NCBI GenBank assembly: GCA_902702965.1
Contig: CACRXP010000113.1
Span: forward strand, 576,583-640,582
DNA from: Spirometra erinaceieuropaei
Lineage: Eukaryota > Platyhelminthes > Cestoda > Diphyllobothriidea > Diphyllobothriidae
Direction: 5' to 3'
DNA: 64,000 nucleotides
Shown here: positions 33,099 to 44,770 of the stretch, piece after piece
Position numbering within the stretch: the first letter of the stretch is position 1
How the letters are laid out: the number at the start of each line of letters is the position of its first letter
Made by a program: the position numbers and the translations under genes
The notes under the pieces: generated by a model
What the model was told of the DNA's origin: nothing
What the model saw: the letters and a program-made list of their open reading frames with translations, nothing else
Databases searched by the model: none

Positions 33099-34993
33099 CA
33101 GTGCGTGACCTTTCTCATGAAACCTGATAACGAAAACTGATGCGAGAACTTCTGGACGTAGTTAATGTTGCGCATTTTGCTTGCTCATCCACTTCCTTTA
33201 ATTGAATGTCCTTTTCTTGCGCAGAAATTGTGTTTACGTAATTATATCAAGCAAAATACGAAATTTTTTTTAGCGAAGATGGACGTTTCAGTATATTCGT
33301 GCAATTTTCTATGCTAATACCTGTCCCAGACTTCGGATAGGCATCTGCGCGGGTGTTTCATTGAAAGGAGAGTAAGTTGCCTGCGAGAATTTTAATAAAC
33401 AGATTTAGCCGGACTGGGACATTTATTTTATGTCCGATGCTAACCTGGTAATCAACTTGTTAACACAAAGGCTATTTTAAGAAAACCACATGTTTTAGCA
33501 ACTCCTGATCTGTGAGATTTTGGGCCCTAAAGAGCACAAATAATGCAGACAAGGATTCCTTCGTTTAAATGAGCTGAAGTGTTTTACCATTTGAAAAATT
33601 ATACGCGATGTCACATAAATGACCACCACCGAACGGTCATTTCTAGTTTTAGACATATGAAAAATTACTTCTCGTGTAGTCTAGATTCTGCGCGTACCTA
33701 ATTCAGAAAAGGAAGGAGCAAAACACTAATAGTTTCGGCAAAATAATAGCATTTATATTGACGCTTTGCCGTGCATTCATAATCGAAGAACAAAGACTAA
33801 TAGCGAGCAAAAAACAGTGCAGATGACCGCAGTGTATATAAAAAGGCATGTTCTCACGTTTACGGTAGAAAATATTACTATTGTTTATGAACGTGAAAGA
33901 AAAGGCCAAAATTGTCAAATGCTTACTTGGTCTCACCGTGGAACAATGCACAGTACACAGAGATACGTCAACGGAGTGCAGTATAAAGCACTTCTTAAAT
34001 AGGTAACTTATTAGAGAAAGGTTTATTATTGATTAAAGGCGTATTCGTCGCTGACTTTCGTTGTGGAAAGCCATTTCTTTAGAAAAGGAAGTTTGATGCT
34101 TGAATGAGTCTTTACAAGTGGCCCAAACGACCATCTTCGTGAAAAGGATCGTCCAAACACTCACTAATTCGGCAAATGACTGCAAGAAGTATCTTACTTC
34201 ATAGTTTTTAACAGTCAGGTATTTCAGAATCTGTCCTTGTGGATGATCGGGCGAAAACACTGAAAAGCATGAAATATTCATCAATGTTTCAAGACCGATC
34301 TGGAACTCAACAAAATCAAAAACGAACGAAAGGTGTAAATTAATTTAACGGAAGAAAAGTTCTCTCTACAAATACAGAATGGTATGTTTACGGTCACGCC
34401 TGTTAGTTCTATTTAAATTTATTAGGCACCGATTGGCCTGACAGCGTGTCACCTTCTAAAAACGTTTGTTTCTATGACGTCCCCATCGGTGAAATCAAGC
34501 AAAATCCCCGTTTCTCTTATGGAACCCCATTTCATTCAACTCAAACGAGTCAAGAGTACCGCGAATCCCTGGAAAACTGTCTTGGAATCTACACTCAGAA
34601 TGTAGGCTGTTGACAAACCGCCATGTATGAAATTACACTAATTCTCAAACGATATTTAGATGTAAACTTCACAGAAACGGTATTGCTAAACGTTATTTTA
34701 TTTTTACTTTCATGTTTACTCCGTTTGGGGCATGGAAATACATTTTATACATCTAAAAATAAAGTTTACTAAAGTACGACCATTTATGACGTTTTCGGGA
34801 TATTGAGCTTTTATAAAAAATCGGCATTTCTAAACAACGCAACGCTGAATTTAATATTTCTTTGATGTTTTCAATTCTTTCAAACTTGTACTTAATTAAC
34901 ATAGACATTGGATTCATGAAATGATGTCGGTTTGCGAGTGATTGGCAATCATTCGTAAACCTCGACACCTTTCATGTGTTAGGTCACGCACTG
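33099..34993 (-). mobile_element. Mariner-derived element M, 1.9 kb, no transposase
   Basis: Termini CAGTGCGTGACCTTTCTCATG (left) and, as complement, CAGTGCGTGACCTAACACATG (right); inverted similarity extends only about 25 bp, unlike B and C. The right 700 bp, read as complement, is collinear with 56647-57160: TTTACGAATGATT, GCAAACCGACA, TCTATGTTAAT, AGAATTAGTGTA, CATTCTGAGT and GATTTCACYGA occur in the same order. No transposase motif is visible. It links the foldback elements to the mariner at 56647. Confidence 0.7.
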
Positions 34994-36857
34994 CACATCC
35001 TCCGGCTCTGAAGTTATCCGCTCTAACCGCCTAGTCTCTAAAGGGTGCTGACAACATCCAAAAAAACTTCACCCACCCAGACAGTTCTAAGGCCTCTTGT
35101 AGACCTACCTCGGTCATTTGACGCAACCTGCTTCTCGCGTGGACCGGCTTTCGGTGGCCAGATTTCCATGAGCTTTCTGCTCTGTTTCCTTTTTCTAACT
35201 TCAAAGACTGGGGTGAACCCCCAAGTCCGTTGGGTGGCCCATTAGGGGAGAAGAAGAGTGAAAAGCGCGCTGGTCTTAAGGCCAGTTTCTGGACCGTCTA
35301 TTTGTGTAACCAGTCTCCTTAACCACAATGGGATCTGAGAAACACACCAAACAGTGGCCGGGAGTCTAATAGTTTATGCTCCACAGAGGAGGCAGAGTTA
35401 ACTGGAAAGCCGGCAACGCAGAAATGCTCTAAGAGGGCTTAAGCAAACACACACAAATAAATCGCTCCACGTCAAATGTGGTCGACTCCTGATGACAGAA
35501 AGTATATGGTAGTCCTCCAAGAAGACTTGGGCTCCAACCTAGCATGTTAACCGAGGTTCCCGTTAACTCTAGGCGTGACAAGGGGAATTAAGTCGTTTTT
35601 TTCGAACCATTATCCTTCACAAACTTTCTGCCCTCCAGACGCAAAAGTTTGGCACTAGAAAACAGACGGTTGTGGAAAATCTGCGAGCGGCTGGATGCCA
35701 CATCAGCAATGACTATGCGTCTGCATAGACATGAGTAGTCAGTGGGCCATCCAGACCCCGGGACTCCATATAAAGGGGCACTGCAATACGTGGGCAGTGT
35801 TTGCAATATTTTCATGACCCCGAATGCGATTTTTGCGAGAAAGGGAATACTCACTGACCACCCTCCCCGGAATTTCTTGGCAAAACTGGCGCAGTTTTCT
35901 TTATTCTTCCATCACCATTCTAGTAACTAAACTTTACGGTATGCACCGGGATGCATAAACCAGGTCAACCGTTCAGCAAAAACTTAGGTACTTGACCATA
36001 CATCCTTACAACATCGCTCAAAAGACAGAAATAACAAAAGAAATGCTACCGTTTCGGACCAGTTGGCCGTCACCAGCCCAGAAGTATAGGGACATTCTGA
36101 TATTTGAGCTCGGGCCACTTGTCAATCGATCCACCGACGCCTGTCAGCTTGATTATGATCAGATGTATTCAGTCATATGGTGATTGCTGCTACGGATATG
36201 CCTTAATTGGAAGACCCTCTATGACGCGGTCTAACAACGCGATGAAAGAAACTCTCGTTGAGTCTTTGCTTTGGATCGTTTTCTTTCCTATGCTAGGTTT
36301 AAGGCAGTGTCTGGTATGCAAAAGTCAAAACAAATTTACCTTCACATGCAGTTTCCCACTCATGCCTAGATCCCTCTTCACGCGAAATTAATCGCTGATG
36401 AAGAATCCACTGACATCTTCGGTGGACGTTTTGCCATAGCAGAGAAGGATTACATGCCGCGGCATTGCCATTCATTTGTCCATACATTAATGGCTAGAGG
36501 AGGAAGGATCTTTTTTCGCCCCCCCCCCATTACTGGGATTGGCATTTCACCGTTTAGTAATGACTAAAAAACCAGGCAAAGCCATGCAATTATCCTTAAA
36601 CATTGTGAACAACGATTCTCAAGTTTGCTGAAATATCGCGAAGTTCTCCCTTCCCTTTCACTCCTACCCCTCTGATATTATTTCGGCATGAATTTACTCT
36701 GCAGTTAGGAAGTGGAAGACAGACTGTGGACACTGGGAATCCAAGCCCGTTTGGCAGAATAACAGAAATCAGATAGCAACAACAGACAAGACCTGCTTAC
36801 AGCCAACCTGCTTACATAAGACCCTGTATATTCGCAGCCCAGACGGCGGAAGACGAG
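34994..36857. other. Unassigned sequence
   Basis: A G/C-run at 36520-36530. A hammerhead-like string lies at about 36040-36090 on the minus strand (see findings). ORFs under 100 codons have no recognised domain. Confidence 0.35.
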
Positions 36858-37585
36858 CCCCGCAGATCAGAGCACTGATATTTCACGCTTAGTTATCCAC
36901 TGGATAGCGATTCAAATCACGGCCACACCGGCACTTGACGTCCGGGCTTCACCCCCCTGATGAGTGATGCTAAACCAGAAGCGGTCATTTGAGTATCAGC
37001 TATTTTTGTAAGTAACACCGGTTAGATCATACGCAGACAAGAAGGCAGAACTACCTGTTTTGTTCATTTGTGGGATTTTACATCTTTTGCTACAACGTCA
37101 TTTTTGCCTTTTTCTTGACAGCAAAAAATGCGGCGTGACGCAAGCCAGTTATTGTCTCCCGAGCGATACTCGACGAAAGGGAGGTTCGGAACTCCCGGGT
37201 TAGTCAGTGGATCCTCTAGCTCCCTCCACTTGTCCTTCGCTGTAACGCGAGTTGCTGAATGAGGATGTGGGTCTGGTAGTCATCTGGTTGATTCCAGATT
37301 GATTGCTTTGGAAGGCCTGCTCGGACCGTCAACCCACTGTATTTGAATTGATGAATTCCATAGGTTGTATTGAGTTGGGCGAGTATCTTGACCGGAATGT
37401 GCTTTAAATCACGGCTACCGGCCGGAACCCCGTAGTTCAGGTGGTTAGAACGGTGGCTGTACTCATGCCTCGCTCTTGCCCTCGTGGTTTCCAACCCCAC
37501 TGAGGCCGCCGGGTTTTCACAACCGGGCCAGCGGAAATGGGGATGGACAATTTCGCAATGGGAGTGCTGGTAACCCATTTTCAGT
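36858..37585 (+). repeat. Duplicated segment P, copy a (contains a tRNA-like SINE)
   Basis: Direct duplicate of 40213-40900. CAGATCAGAGCACTGATATTT starts both. An exact-looking stretch of over 200 bp runs from TACTCGACGAAAGGGAGG to GAGTTGGGCGAGTA. At 37430-37545 it holds GTAGTTCAGGTGGTTAGAACG (A-box-like), GTGGTTTCCAACCCCACTG (B-box-like) and GAGGCCGCCGGGTTTTCACAAC. The 94-120-codon minus ORFs over both copies reflect the duplication and have no recognised domain. Confidence 0.85.
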
Positions 37586-38659
37586 GCATTATAGGTTGGT
37601 TGCTTGCTGCTGCCTTGAGTGCGCTGAGTTACGTGATTATTTAACTGAACTTACAAATAATTACATATTCATAAATTAGTCATGAACCTGACAAGTCGTG
37701 TTCAGCAGACGCTACTCAATGGCCGTCCAGTAATCCTTGACCAAATTTTAAACCATTAATAGAAGAATATATGTTAAGGTCTGAGAGACAACGCTAAACC
37801 CCTCGCAGCTGTGCAGTGCAACAATTAAAAGCCAATTAAATGCCCGTCTGGGTTTTTAACTAGGACCGCTGGTAGGAGCCACCTTTGTTCCTAAGATGTT
37901 ACGTAGCACACTAGCAGACCTGTAGGTTTGAACACTGTGTGCCTGCTTTTCTGTAGCCGGGATTGTTTAGTTTGACTGCCTGTATGAGTATTGGGCCGAA
38001 CCTGAACTGACCTGTCCAAAGGCTGAGCTTCATCGCGAAGCAACACCAACAAGGCCTATAGGGACTGTAATAGCCACTTCCGGTCTACTGGACGTCATCA
38101 ACCAATGGTAGTGCTCCGAGCACAGATGCTGCCGTAGCCGAGACCCAGTGACCAGCTACTCATTTAGACCCAATGGTTTAGCATTTTGAGCTGCAAAGTC
38201 ATGTGGGAGGAGGTTCTAGAGAACATCCAGACTGTTGCGACTGATTTCTGGTCGTTGAGCTAAAAATGTTCGCCTCCCTCCTGTCCTGAGAACGGATAGG
38301 TGAGGGCCACTCCCATCTGAGAAAGTTGTACACTTTCATTTGACTCTATGGCTGCCAGAATTGTAATTCCCCATAAATGAGGCTGTCGAAGACGGATCTA
38401 ATACAAGGGCAGCGGTGATTGGAGTAACCATTCCTGATTTCCGTGCCGGCAACACTCGACCAAACTCTTGTGCCAGACTGACAGACGAGAATTTAACCAA
38501 AGCCCTCTGATAACCAGGCACTTTAAGCCAGTTTGGACGGCCTTCCAAAAATACCACAACGTTTTTTAACGCGAGAAATGCGAAAGATCGGAAAAAAAGT
38601 ACGGCTTCTCTTTCTGGATGGAATGAGTCTTACTGGTGGCAAAAAGACGTAATAGAACT
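37586..38659. other. Unassigned sequence
   Basis: No recognisable gene. It separates segment P copy a from terminal region R1. Confidence 0.35.
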
Positions 38660-40212
38660 AAGATTTCCTGATAAAAACCATCCCATATTTCTATTCCAAC
38701 GTGCATTTTGTGAGCGAAATGTGATTTTTTGTAAATGCATTGCTCCATGCTTTCAGCCGGACACGAGAATATGGCCTCGCACTTAATTCCAGGGGGTTCA
38801 CATTGTCACGTCCAAACTTTAACCCTGACCATAACACTTACCCTAACCCTAATCCCGACTGTCCTAGCCATGACCACAGCCCTGGCACTAACTCTCATAA
38901 ACCCAACCGTAACACCAATCGCAACTCGAGTCTCCCCTGAAATTTAAAGTAAGGCCGCCTGCAATATTTTGGGGACGGGGGGCCCATGTTTCCGTGCTAA
39001 ACCGTGCTTCCAGCCTGTCTAATGGTCATATTGAAGCGTGGCTGCATTTACGGCTTTGAGAAAATAGCATTGCCAGAAGTTGATTTTTTCCTTTTGGGGG
39101 AATCACTTGTTCACAGAAGAATCCGGCTTAGCGCATGAAAATTCTCTTTTCGAAAGTGAGGCATCGAGAATAAACCTTGTAATGCCCTGCTCTATGCAAA
39201 ACTAGGCCAGATCGGTTCATTGTGAGTAAAAGGCACGCAGACACGTGAACTGGCAATTAGTAGTTTCCGCAAGGTCGCACCTTCAAATTTATCCGCACAC
39301 CTGTCAAGCAACTACACAGTCACCTTAAAATGGCACTTAGAAAGTTTTTGATTGCAGGTAGAAGCATGCAGATTGAATAGAACGGTTCTCCTAGTCGATT
39401 TAACGCATTCCTCACCTGATTGGTTAGTTGGTTCCAAAACTGACGCGTGGGGGAGACGTGTGCGCTGTTGCTCCGATGAGCACGACACGTTGGTCCGACA
39501 GTGATATCCGCAAGGTCTCCTACTCCATCCAATTAAAAACTGCCATGTATAATGGTCAAAAATTTCCTTTTAATAGTTTGCTGGGGCTGCTGGGTTAAAC
39601 GAAGTATCCGCCAAAATGCGCGTCTAAGGCCTTACCTAAGATGTTTAAACTATACGCGTTTGTAGAGTTTGAAAACAAAAATAACCCATCTCGGAGGGTG
39701 CAGCCACACATAAAGTTTCATCACAGTTTCGCTACGTGTCGAGAAGTCAACTAATTCTTAGGGCATAACAAACTGCCAAGACCCGGCTTCGCCTCCCTTT
39801 AATTGAAGTCACACTGTCTGACGGCTGAACCAAAATCTACTGGGGGATTTGAAGTCAGTCGAACAGGTTAAAAAAAGCACAGATAAAATGAGTTGGCGTT
39901 TAGTTAAATCTAAGAAATCAAGTCCGGCAAACATACGCCTTCGATTATTCATCACCAGGCCTGTACATTAATATAATGGCAGAATAGCAAAAGTTGGACA
40001 CACAATAAAAGACGATATAGGGAAGGGGGTTGAAGGGCGTTCAGAGCTCAGTGGTCAGATTCTAATTCTGTCAGGGGTTTAGGGAGGGGCAGGGGGAGGG
40101 AGAGGGGAAGGTGTCTGGCGATTAGCTGGCCGTGTTTCGTCGCTGTACCGCGACGTGGCGGGTTTGAACACGTATGCTGGGTTTGTCTTTGTCCAGGGGA
40201 GCCTTAGCGTCC
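38660..40212 (-). repeat. PLE terminal region R, copy R1
   Basis: About 1.55 kb, inverted relative to R3 (43131-44688) and direct relative to R2 (40897-42117). Landmarks: CCTGATAAAAACCA, a (CCCTAA)-like tract at 38816-38870, CATATTGAAGC, GGCCTGTACATTAATATAATGG and TTTGAACACGTATGCTGGG. The last bases, GGGGAGCCTTAG, also lie at the R3/PLE junction. R1 is thus the 3' part of a PLE in minus orientation, cut off where segment P copy b begins. Confidence 0.75.
38816..38870 (-). repeat. Telomere-like (CCCTAA) tract inside R1
   Basis: AACCCTGACC, TTACCCTAACCCTAATCCCGAC. The same tract is present in inverted orientation in R3 at about 44395-44500, so it belongs to the element. Confidence 0.7.
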
Positions 40213-40900
40213 GGCAGATCAGAGCACTGATATTTAATGCGTAGTTATCCACTGGATAGCAATTCAAATCGCGGCCACACCGGCGGCACCTCACGTCCGG
40301 ACAAGGAGCAGTCATTCGAGTATCAGCTGTTTTTGTTAGTATCACATCTTGGATCCTACGCAGACTAGTAGACAGAACTACCTGTTTTTGTGCATTTTTG
40401 TGCTTCCACACCTTCTGCCAAAACTTCATCTTTTTTCCTTTTCTTTACCAGCAGAAAATGCACGTGACGCGAGCCAATTGTTGTCTCCCGATCGATACTC
40501 GACGAAAGGGAGGTTCGGAACTCCCGGGTTAGTCAGTGGATCCTCTAGCTCCCTCCACTTGTCCTTCGCTGTAACGCGAGTTGCTGAATGAGGATGTGGG
40601 TCTGGTAGTCATCTGGTTGATTCCAGATTGATTGCTTTGGAAGGCCTGCTCGGACCGTCAACCCACTGTATTTGAATTGATGAATTCCATAGGTTGTATT
40701 GAGTTGGGCGAGTAACTTGACCGGAATGTGATTTAACTCACTGCTCCCGGTCGCAGCCTCGTAGTTCAGGTGGTTAGAACGGTGGCTGTACTCATGCGTC
40801 GCTCTTGCCGTCGTGGTGTTCAGCCCCACTGAGGCCGCCGGGTTTTCCCAACCGGGTCAGCGGAAATGAGGATGGACAATTTCGAAATGGGAGTGCGGGG
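40213..40900 (+). repeat. Duplicated segment P, copy b (contains a tRNA-like SINE)
   Basis: Direct copy of 36858-37585, placed exactly between R1 and R2. The SINE-like part is at 40755-40880: GTAGTTCAGGTGGTTAGAACG, then GGTGTTCAGCCCCACTGAGGC. Confidence 0.85.
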
Positions 40901-42117
40901 ATCCATGTTCCCGTTCTAAACCGTTTCCAGCCTGTCTAATGATCATATTGAAGCGGGGCTGCATTTACGGCTTTGAGAAGGTGGCATTGCTAGAAGTTGA
41001 TTTTTACCTGTTGGGGGAATCACTCGTTCACAGAAAAATCCGGCTTAGCGAATGAAAAGTCTCTCTTCGAAAGTGAGGCATCGAGAATTAACCATGTAAT
41101 GCCCTGCTCTATAAGAAAACTAGGCCATATCGGTTCCTTGTGAGTAAAAGGCACGCAGACACGTGAACTGGCAATTAGTAATTTCCGTAAGGTCGCACCT
41201 TCGAACTTATCCGCACAACTGTCAAGCAACTACACATTCACCTGAAAATGGCACTTAGAAAGTTTTTGGTTGAAGGTAGAAGCATGTAGACTGAATACAA
41301 CGATTATGTGGATCGATTTAACGCATACCTCACCTGGTTGGTCCCAAGACTAACGCGTGGGAGGGGGGGGGAGCGTGTGCGTTGTGCTCAGATGAGCAGA
41401 ACACGTTGGTACGAAAGTGATATCCGCAAGGTCTCCTACTCCATCCAATTAAAAACTGCCATGTATAATGGTCAACAAATTTCCTTTTAATAGTTTGCTG
41501 GGGCTGCTGGGTTAAACGAAGTATCCGCCAAAATGCGCGTCTAAGGCCTTACCTAAGATGTTTAAACTATACGCGTTTGTAGAGTTTGAAAACAAAAATA
41601 ACCCATCTCGGAGGATGTAGCCACACAAAGAGTTTCATCAGAGTTTGGCTACGTGTCGAGAAGTCAACTAATTCTTAGGGCATAACAGACTGCCAAGACC
41701 CGGCATCGCCTCCCTTTAATTGAAGTCACACTGTCTGACGGCTGAACCAAAATCTACTGGGGGATTTGAAGTCAGTCGAACAGGTTAAAAAAAGCACAGA
41801 TAGAAAGAGTTGAGGCTTAGTGAAATCTAAGAAATCAAGTTCGGCAAACATACGCCTTCGATTATTCATCACCAGGCCTGTACATTAATATAATGGCAGA
41901 ATAGCAAAAGTTGGACACACAATAAAAGACGATATAGGGAAGGGGGTTGAAGGGCGTTCAGAGCTCAGTGGGCAGATTCTAATTCTGTCAGGGGTTTAGG
42001 GAGGGGCAGGGGGAGAGGGAGGGGAAGGTGTCTGGCGATTAGCTGGCCGTGTTTCGTCGCTGTACCGCGACGTGGCGGGTTTGAACACGTATGCTGGGTT
42101 TGTCCTTGTCCAGGGTG
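40897..42117 (-). repeat. PLE terminal region R, copy R2
   Basis: About 1.22 kb matching R1 from 38975 onward, with near-identity in the last 600 bp (AATTAAAAACTGCCATGTATAA to GTATGCTGGGTTTGTC). It lacks the telomere-like part of R1. It ends at the first bases of the PLE coding remnant and is inverted relative to R3, on the far side of that remnant. Confidence 0.8.
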
Positions 42118-42123
42118 ATCCCA

Positions 42124-43130
42124 TCACCCCTTGGACGGCTACTATCTGATGTCTCCATGGGGAAAGTAGGGAAAAGCCGGCTTTATCCAATGACAAAGGA
42201 CCTTTATTCCTATGCTGGATATGTTTATGACATTTTCGCAATAATGGATAAAAAGTTTGATTTGAATACCCTCCTGCATATAGCGAATCAGGCTCACCCA
42301 ACGCCAACCTTCACATTGAAAAAGAGAGCGGAGAGTGTCTCCCCTTTCTTGATGTCCTACTTAATCGAATGCCGGATGGAACAATTGGTAGAATTGTATT
42401 TCACAAGAAAACTTGGACAGGACAATACACAGATTGCTACAGTTTTGTCCGGCTAAGCCAGAAGCGAAGCTTGATCCGCTGCATCACCAACCGAACTAAG
42501 AGAATATGTACTCCAGATAGGCTTGAGAATGAACTTGTCTTTTTACAGAACACCCTGAAAAGTTTATTAACAAATATATTGAAGAACGACCTCCGAAATC
42601 TGATGTGCTGACGGCTAAGAAGGAATTATTTCTCACGTTACCATTTCGAGGGGATTCGGCGAACGAACTCCTACATCGTCGCTTAAACCCTGCGATCGTG
42701 CGCACGAACCCAGCCGCTAGGATATGATTGGTTTTCACAAGCACTTCGTTTCTTCGTCCAGAAGGTAAGGATAGATTGCCTTTTTAGACCTCCTCAATGT
42801 ACATCTACGCCTTCACTTGCAGGGACAGGTTATATTGGTCGAACAACTAGGTGTCTATCCAAGCGGATGCGAGAGCACAATCCTGTCTGGCTAAACCAAG
42901 GTGGGTAAGAGTCCATTTCTAGCGCAATTGTGGCTCACTTGGTTGACAGCGGCCACCCGGTAGACATCGACAAAGCATTCCGAGTCATCTATAAAGTGTT
43001 GGCGAGACATCCCAAGTTCCTGCGTCAGCGAATACCTGCGACGGCAGAAACAGTGACCATACGGTTAGTCAACCCCGCCCTGTGATCGCATAAAACGTTT
43101 GTACAGGCCCTAAGGCTCCCCTTGACAAGA
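42124..43130 (+). pseudogene. Penelope-like element remnant: RT C-terminal half plus GIY-YIG endonuclease
   Basis: Plus strand, frame changed near 42345. It shows YAGYVYDIFAIMDKKFD (42225 region), which is the Y.DD motif with the first Asp replaced by Tyr. Then PFLDVLLNRMPDGTIG, KTWTGQYTDCYSFV, RICTPDRLENEL and FINKYIEERPP follow; a second shift leads into LPFRGDSANELLHRRLNPAI. The GIY-YIG module is GTGYIGRTTRCLSKRMREHN at 42830-42890. The C-terminal segment SGHPVDIDKAFRVIYKV ends at about 43085. RT motifs A and B are missing, so the copy is 5' truncated. PLEs insert by RT plus GIY-YIG endonuclease; this copy cannot. Confidence 0.82.
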
Positions 43131-44688
43131 ATAAACCCAGCATACGTGTTCACACCCGCCACGTCGCGGTACAGCGACGAAACACGGACTGCAAATCGCC
43201 AGACACCTTCTCCCTCCCTCTCCCCCCCTCTTAACCGCTGACAGAATTAGAATCTGACAGAAGTAGAATCTTTTAATCCCCTTCACCATATTTTCTTTTA
43301 TTGACTGTTTAACTTTTGCTACTCAACCTTCCCTTATCCTACTGTACAGGCCTGATGGTGAATAATCGAAGGCGTATGTTTGCCGAACTTGATTTCTTAG
43401 ATTTCACTAAGCCTCAACTCTTTCTATCTGTGCTTTTTTTAACCTGTTCGACTGACTTCAAATCCCCCAGTAGATTTTGGTTCAGCCGTCAGACAGTGTG
43501 ACTTCAATTAAAGGGAGGCGATGCCGGGTCTTGGCAGTCTGTTATGCCCTAAGAATTAGTTGACTTCTCGACACGTAGCCAAACTCTGATGAAACTCTTT
43601 GTGTGACTACATCCTCCGAGATGGGCTACTTTTGTTTACAAACTCTACAAACGCGTATAGTTTAAACATCTTAGGTAAGGCCTTAGACGCGCATTTTGGC
43701 GGATACTTCGTTTAACCCAGCAGCCCCAGCAAACTATTAAAAGGAAATTTGTTGACCATTATACATGGCAGTTTTTAATTGGATGGAGTAGGAGACCTTA
43801 CGGATATCACTTTCATGCCAACGTGTCCTGCTCATCTGAGCACAACGCACACGCTCCCCCCCCTCCCACGCGTCAGTCTTGGGACCAACCAGGTGAGGTT
43901 TGCGTTAAATCGATCCACATAATCATTGTATTCAGTCTACATGCTTCTACCTTCAACCAAAAACTTTCTAAGTGCCATTTTCAGGTGAATGTGTAGTTGC
44001 TTGACAGTTGTGCGGATAAGTTCGAAGGTGCGACCTTGCGGAAACTACTAATTGCCAGTTCACGTGTCTGCGTGCCTTTTACTCACAATGAACCCATCTG
44101 GCCCAGTTTTCTTAGAGAGCAGGGCATTACATGGTTAATTCTCGATGCCTCGCTTTTGAAAAGAGACTTTTCATGCGCTAAGCCGGATTTTTCTGTGAAC
44201 AAGCGATTCCCCCAACAGGTAAAAATGAACTAGCAATGCCACCTTTTCAAAGCCCTAAATTCAGCCCCGCTTCAATATGACCATTAGACAGGCTGAAAGC
44301 ACAGGTTAGCACGAGAACATGGAGCCCCCCCCCCTCCCCCCAAATATTGCAGGCGGCCTTACTTTAAATTTCAGGGGAGGTTCGAGTTAGGATTGGTGTT
44401 ACGGTTGGGTTTATGAGATTTAGTGCCAGGGCTGTGTTCATGGCTAGGACAGTCGGGATTAGGGTTAAGGTAAGCGTTACGGTCAGGGTTAAAGTTTGGA
44501 CGTGAGAATGCGAACCTCCTGAAATTTAGCGCGAAGCCACCTGTAGAGCTGTCGGCGTCCATATTCTCGTGTCCAGCTGAGAGCATGGAGCAATGCATTT
44601 ACAAAAAAAATCACATTTCGCCCACAAAATTCACGTTGGAATAGAAATATGTGGTGGTTTCTATCAGGAAATCTTAGTTGTATTACTG
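43131..44688 (+). repeat. PLE terminal region R, copy R3
   Basis: About 1.56 kb inverted copy of R1 and R2, directly following the PLE coding remnant in its natural 3' position. It starts with AATAAACCCAGCATACGTGTTC and ends CTATCAGGAAATCTTAG, passing CCTGATGGTGAATAATCGAAGG (43350) and the (TTAGGG)-like tract at about 44395-44500. As the 3' region of the element it identifies what R is. Confidence 0.78.
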
Positions 44689-44694
44689 TGAGTT

Positions 44695-44770
44695 TGTACT
44701 GTACAGGCCTGATGATGAATAACCGAAATAGTACGTTTGCCGAACTTTGCTTCTTAAATGTCTACATGGG
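44695..44770 (+). repeat. Partial second R start (tandem)
   Basis: ACTGTACAGGCCTGATGATGAATAACCGAA, then TTTGCCGAACTT, repeats the motif found 1.35 kb earlier in R3 (43340-43392). Partial tandem copies of terminal regions are common in PLEs. Confidence 0.55.

Noticed and set aside
37216..37578. 120-codon minus ORF conserved at 40545-40829
   Set aside because: Conservation is explained by nucleotide duplication of segment P, which includes a SINE; there is no domain and no independent sign of coding selection.
43340..43392. CCTGATGGTGAATAATCGAAGG in R3 (and 44705, 39945, 19815 relatives) as a hammerhead
   Set aside because: The stem would have to use bases of the core itself, and GAAA is not conserved (GAAG in most copies). 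It is a conserved hairpin but not a credible hammerhead.
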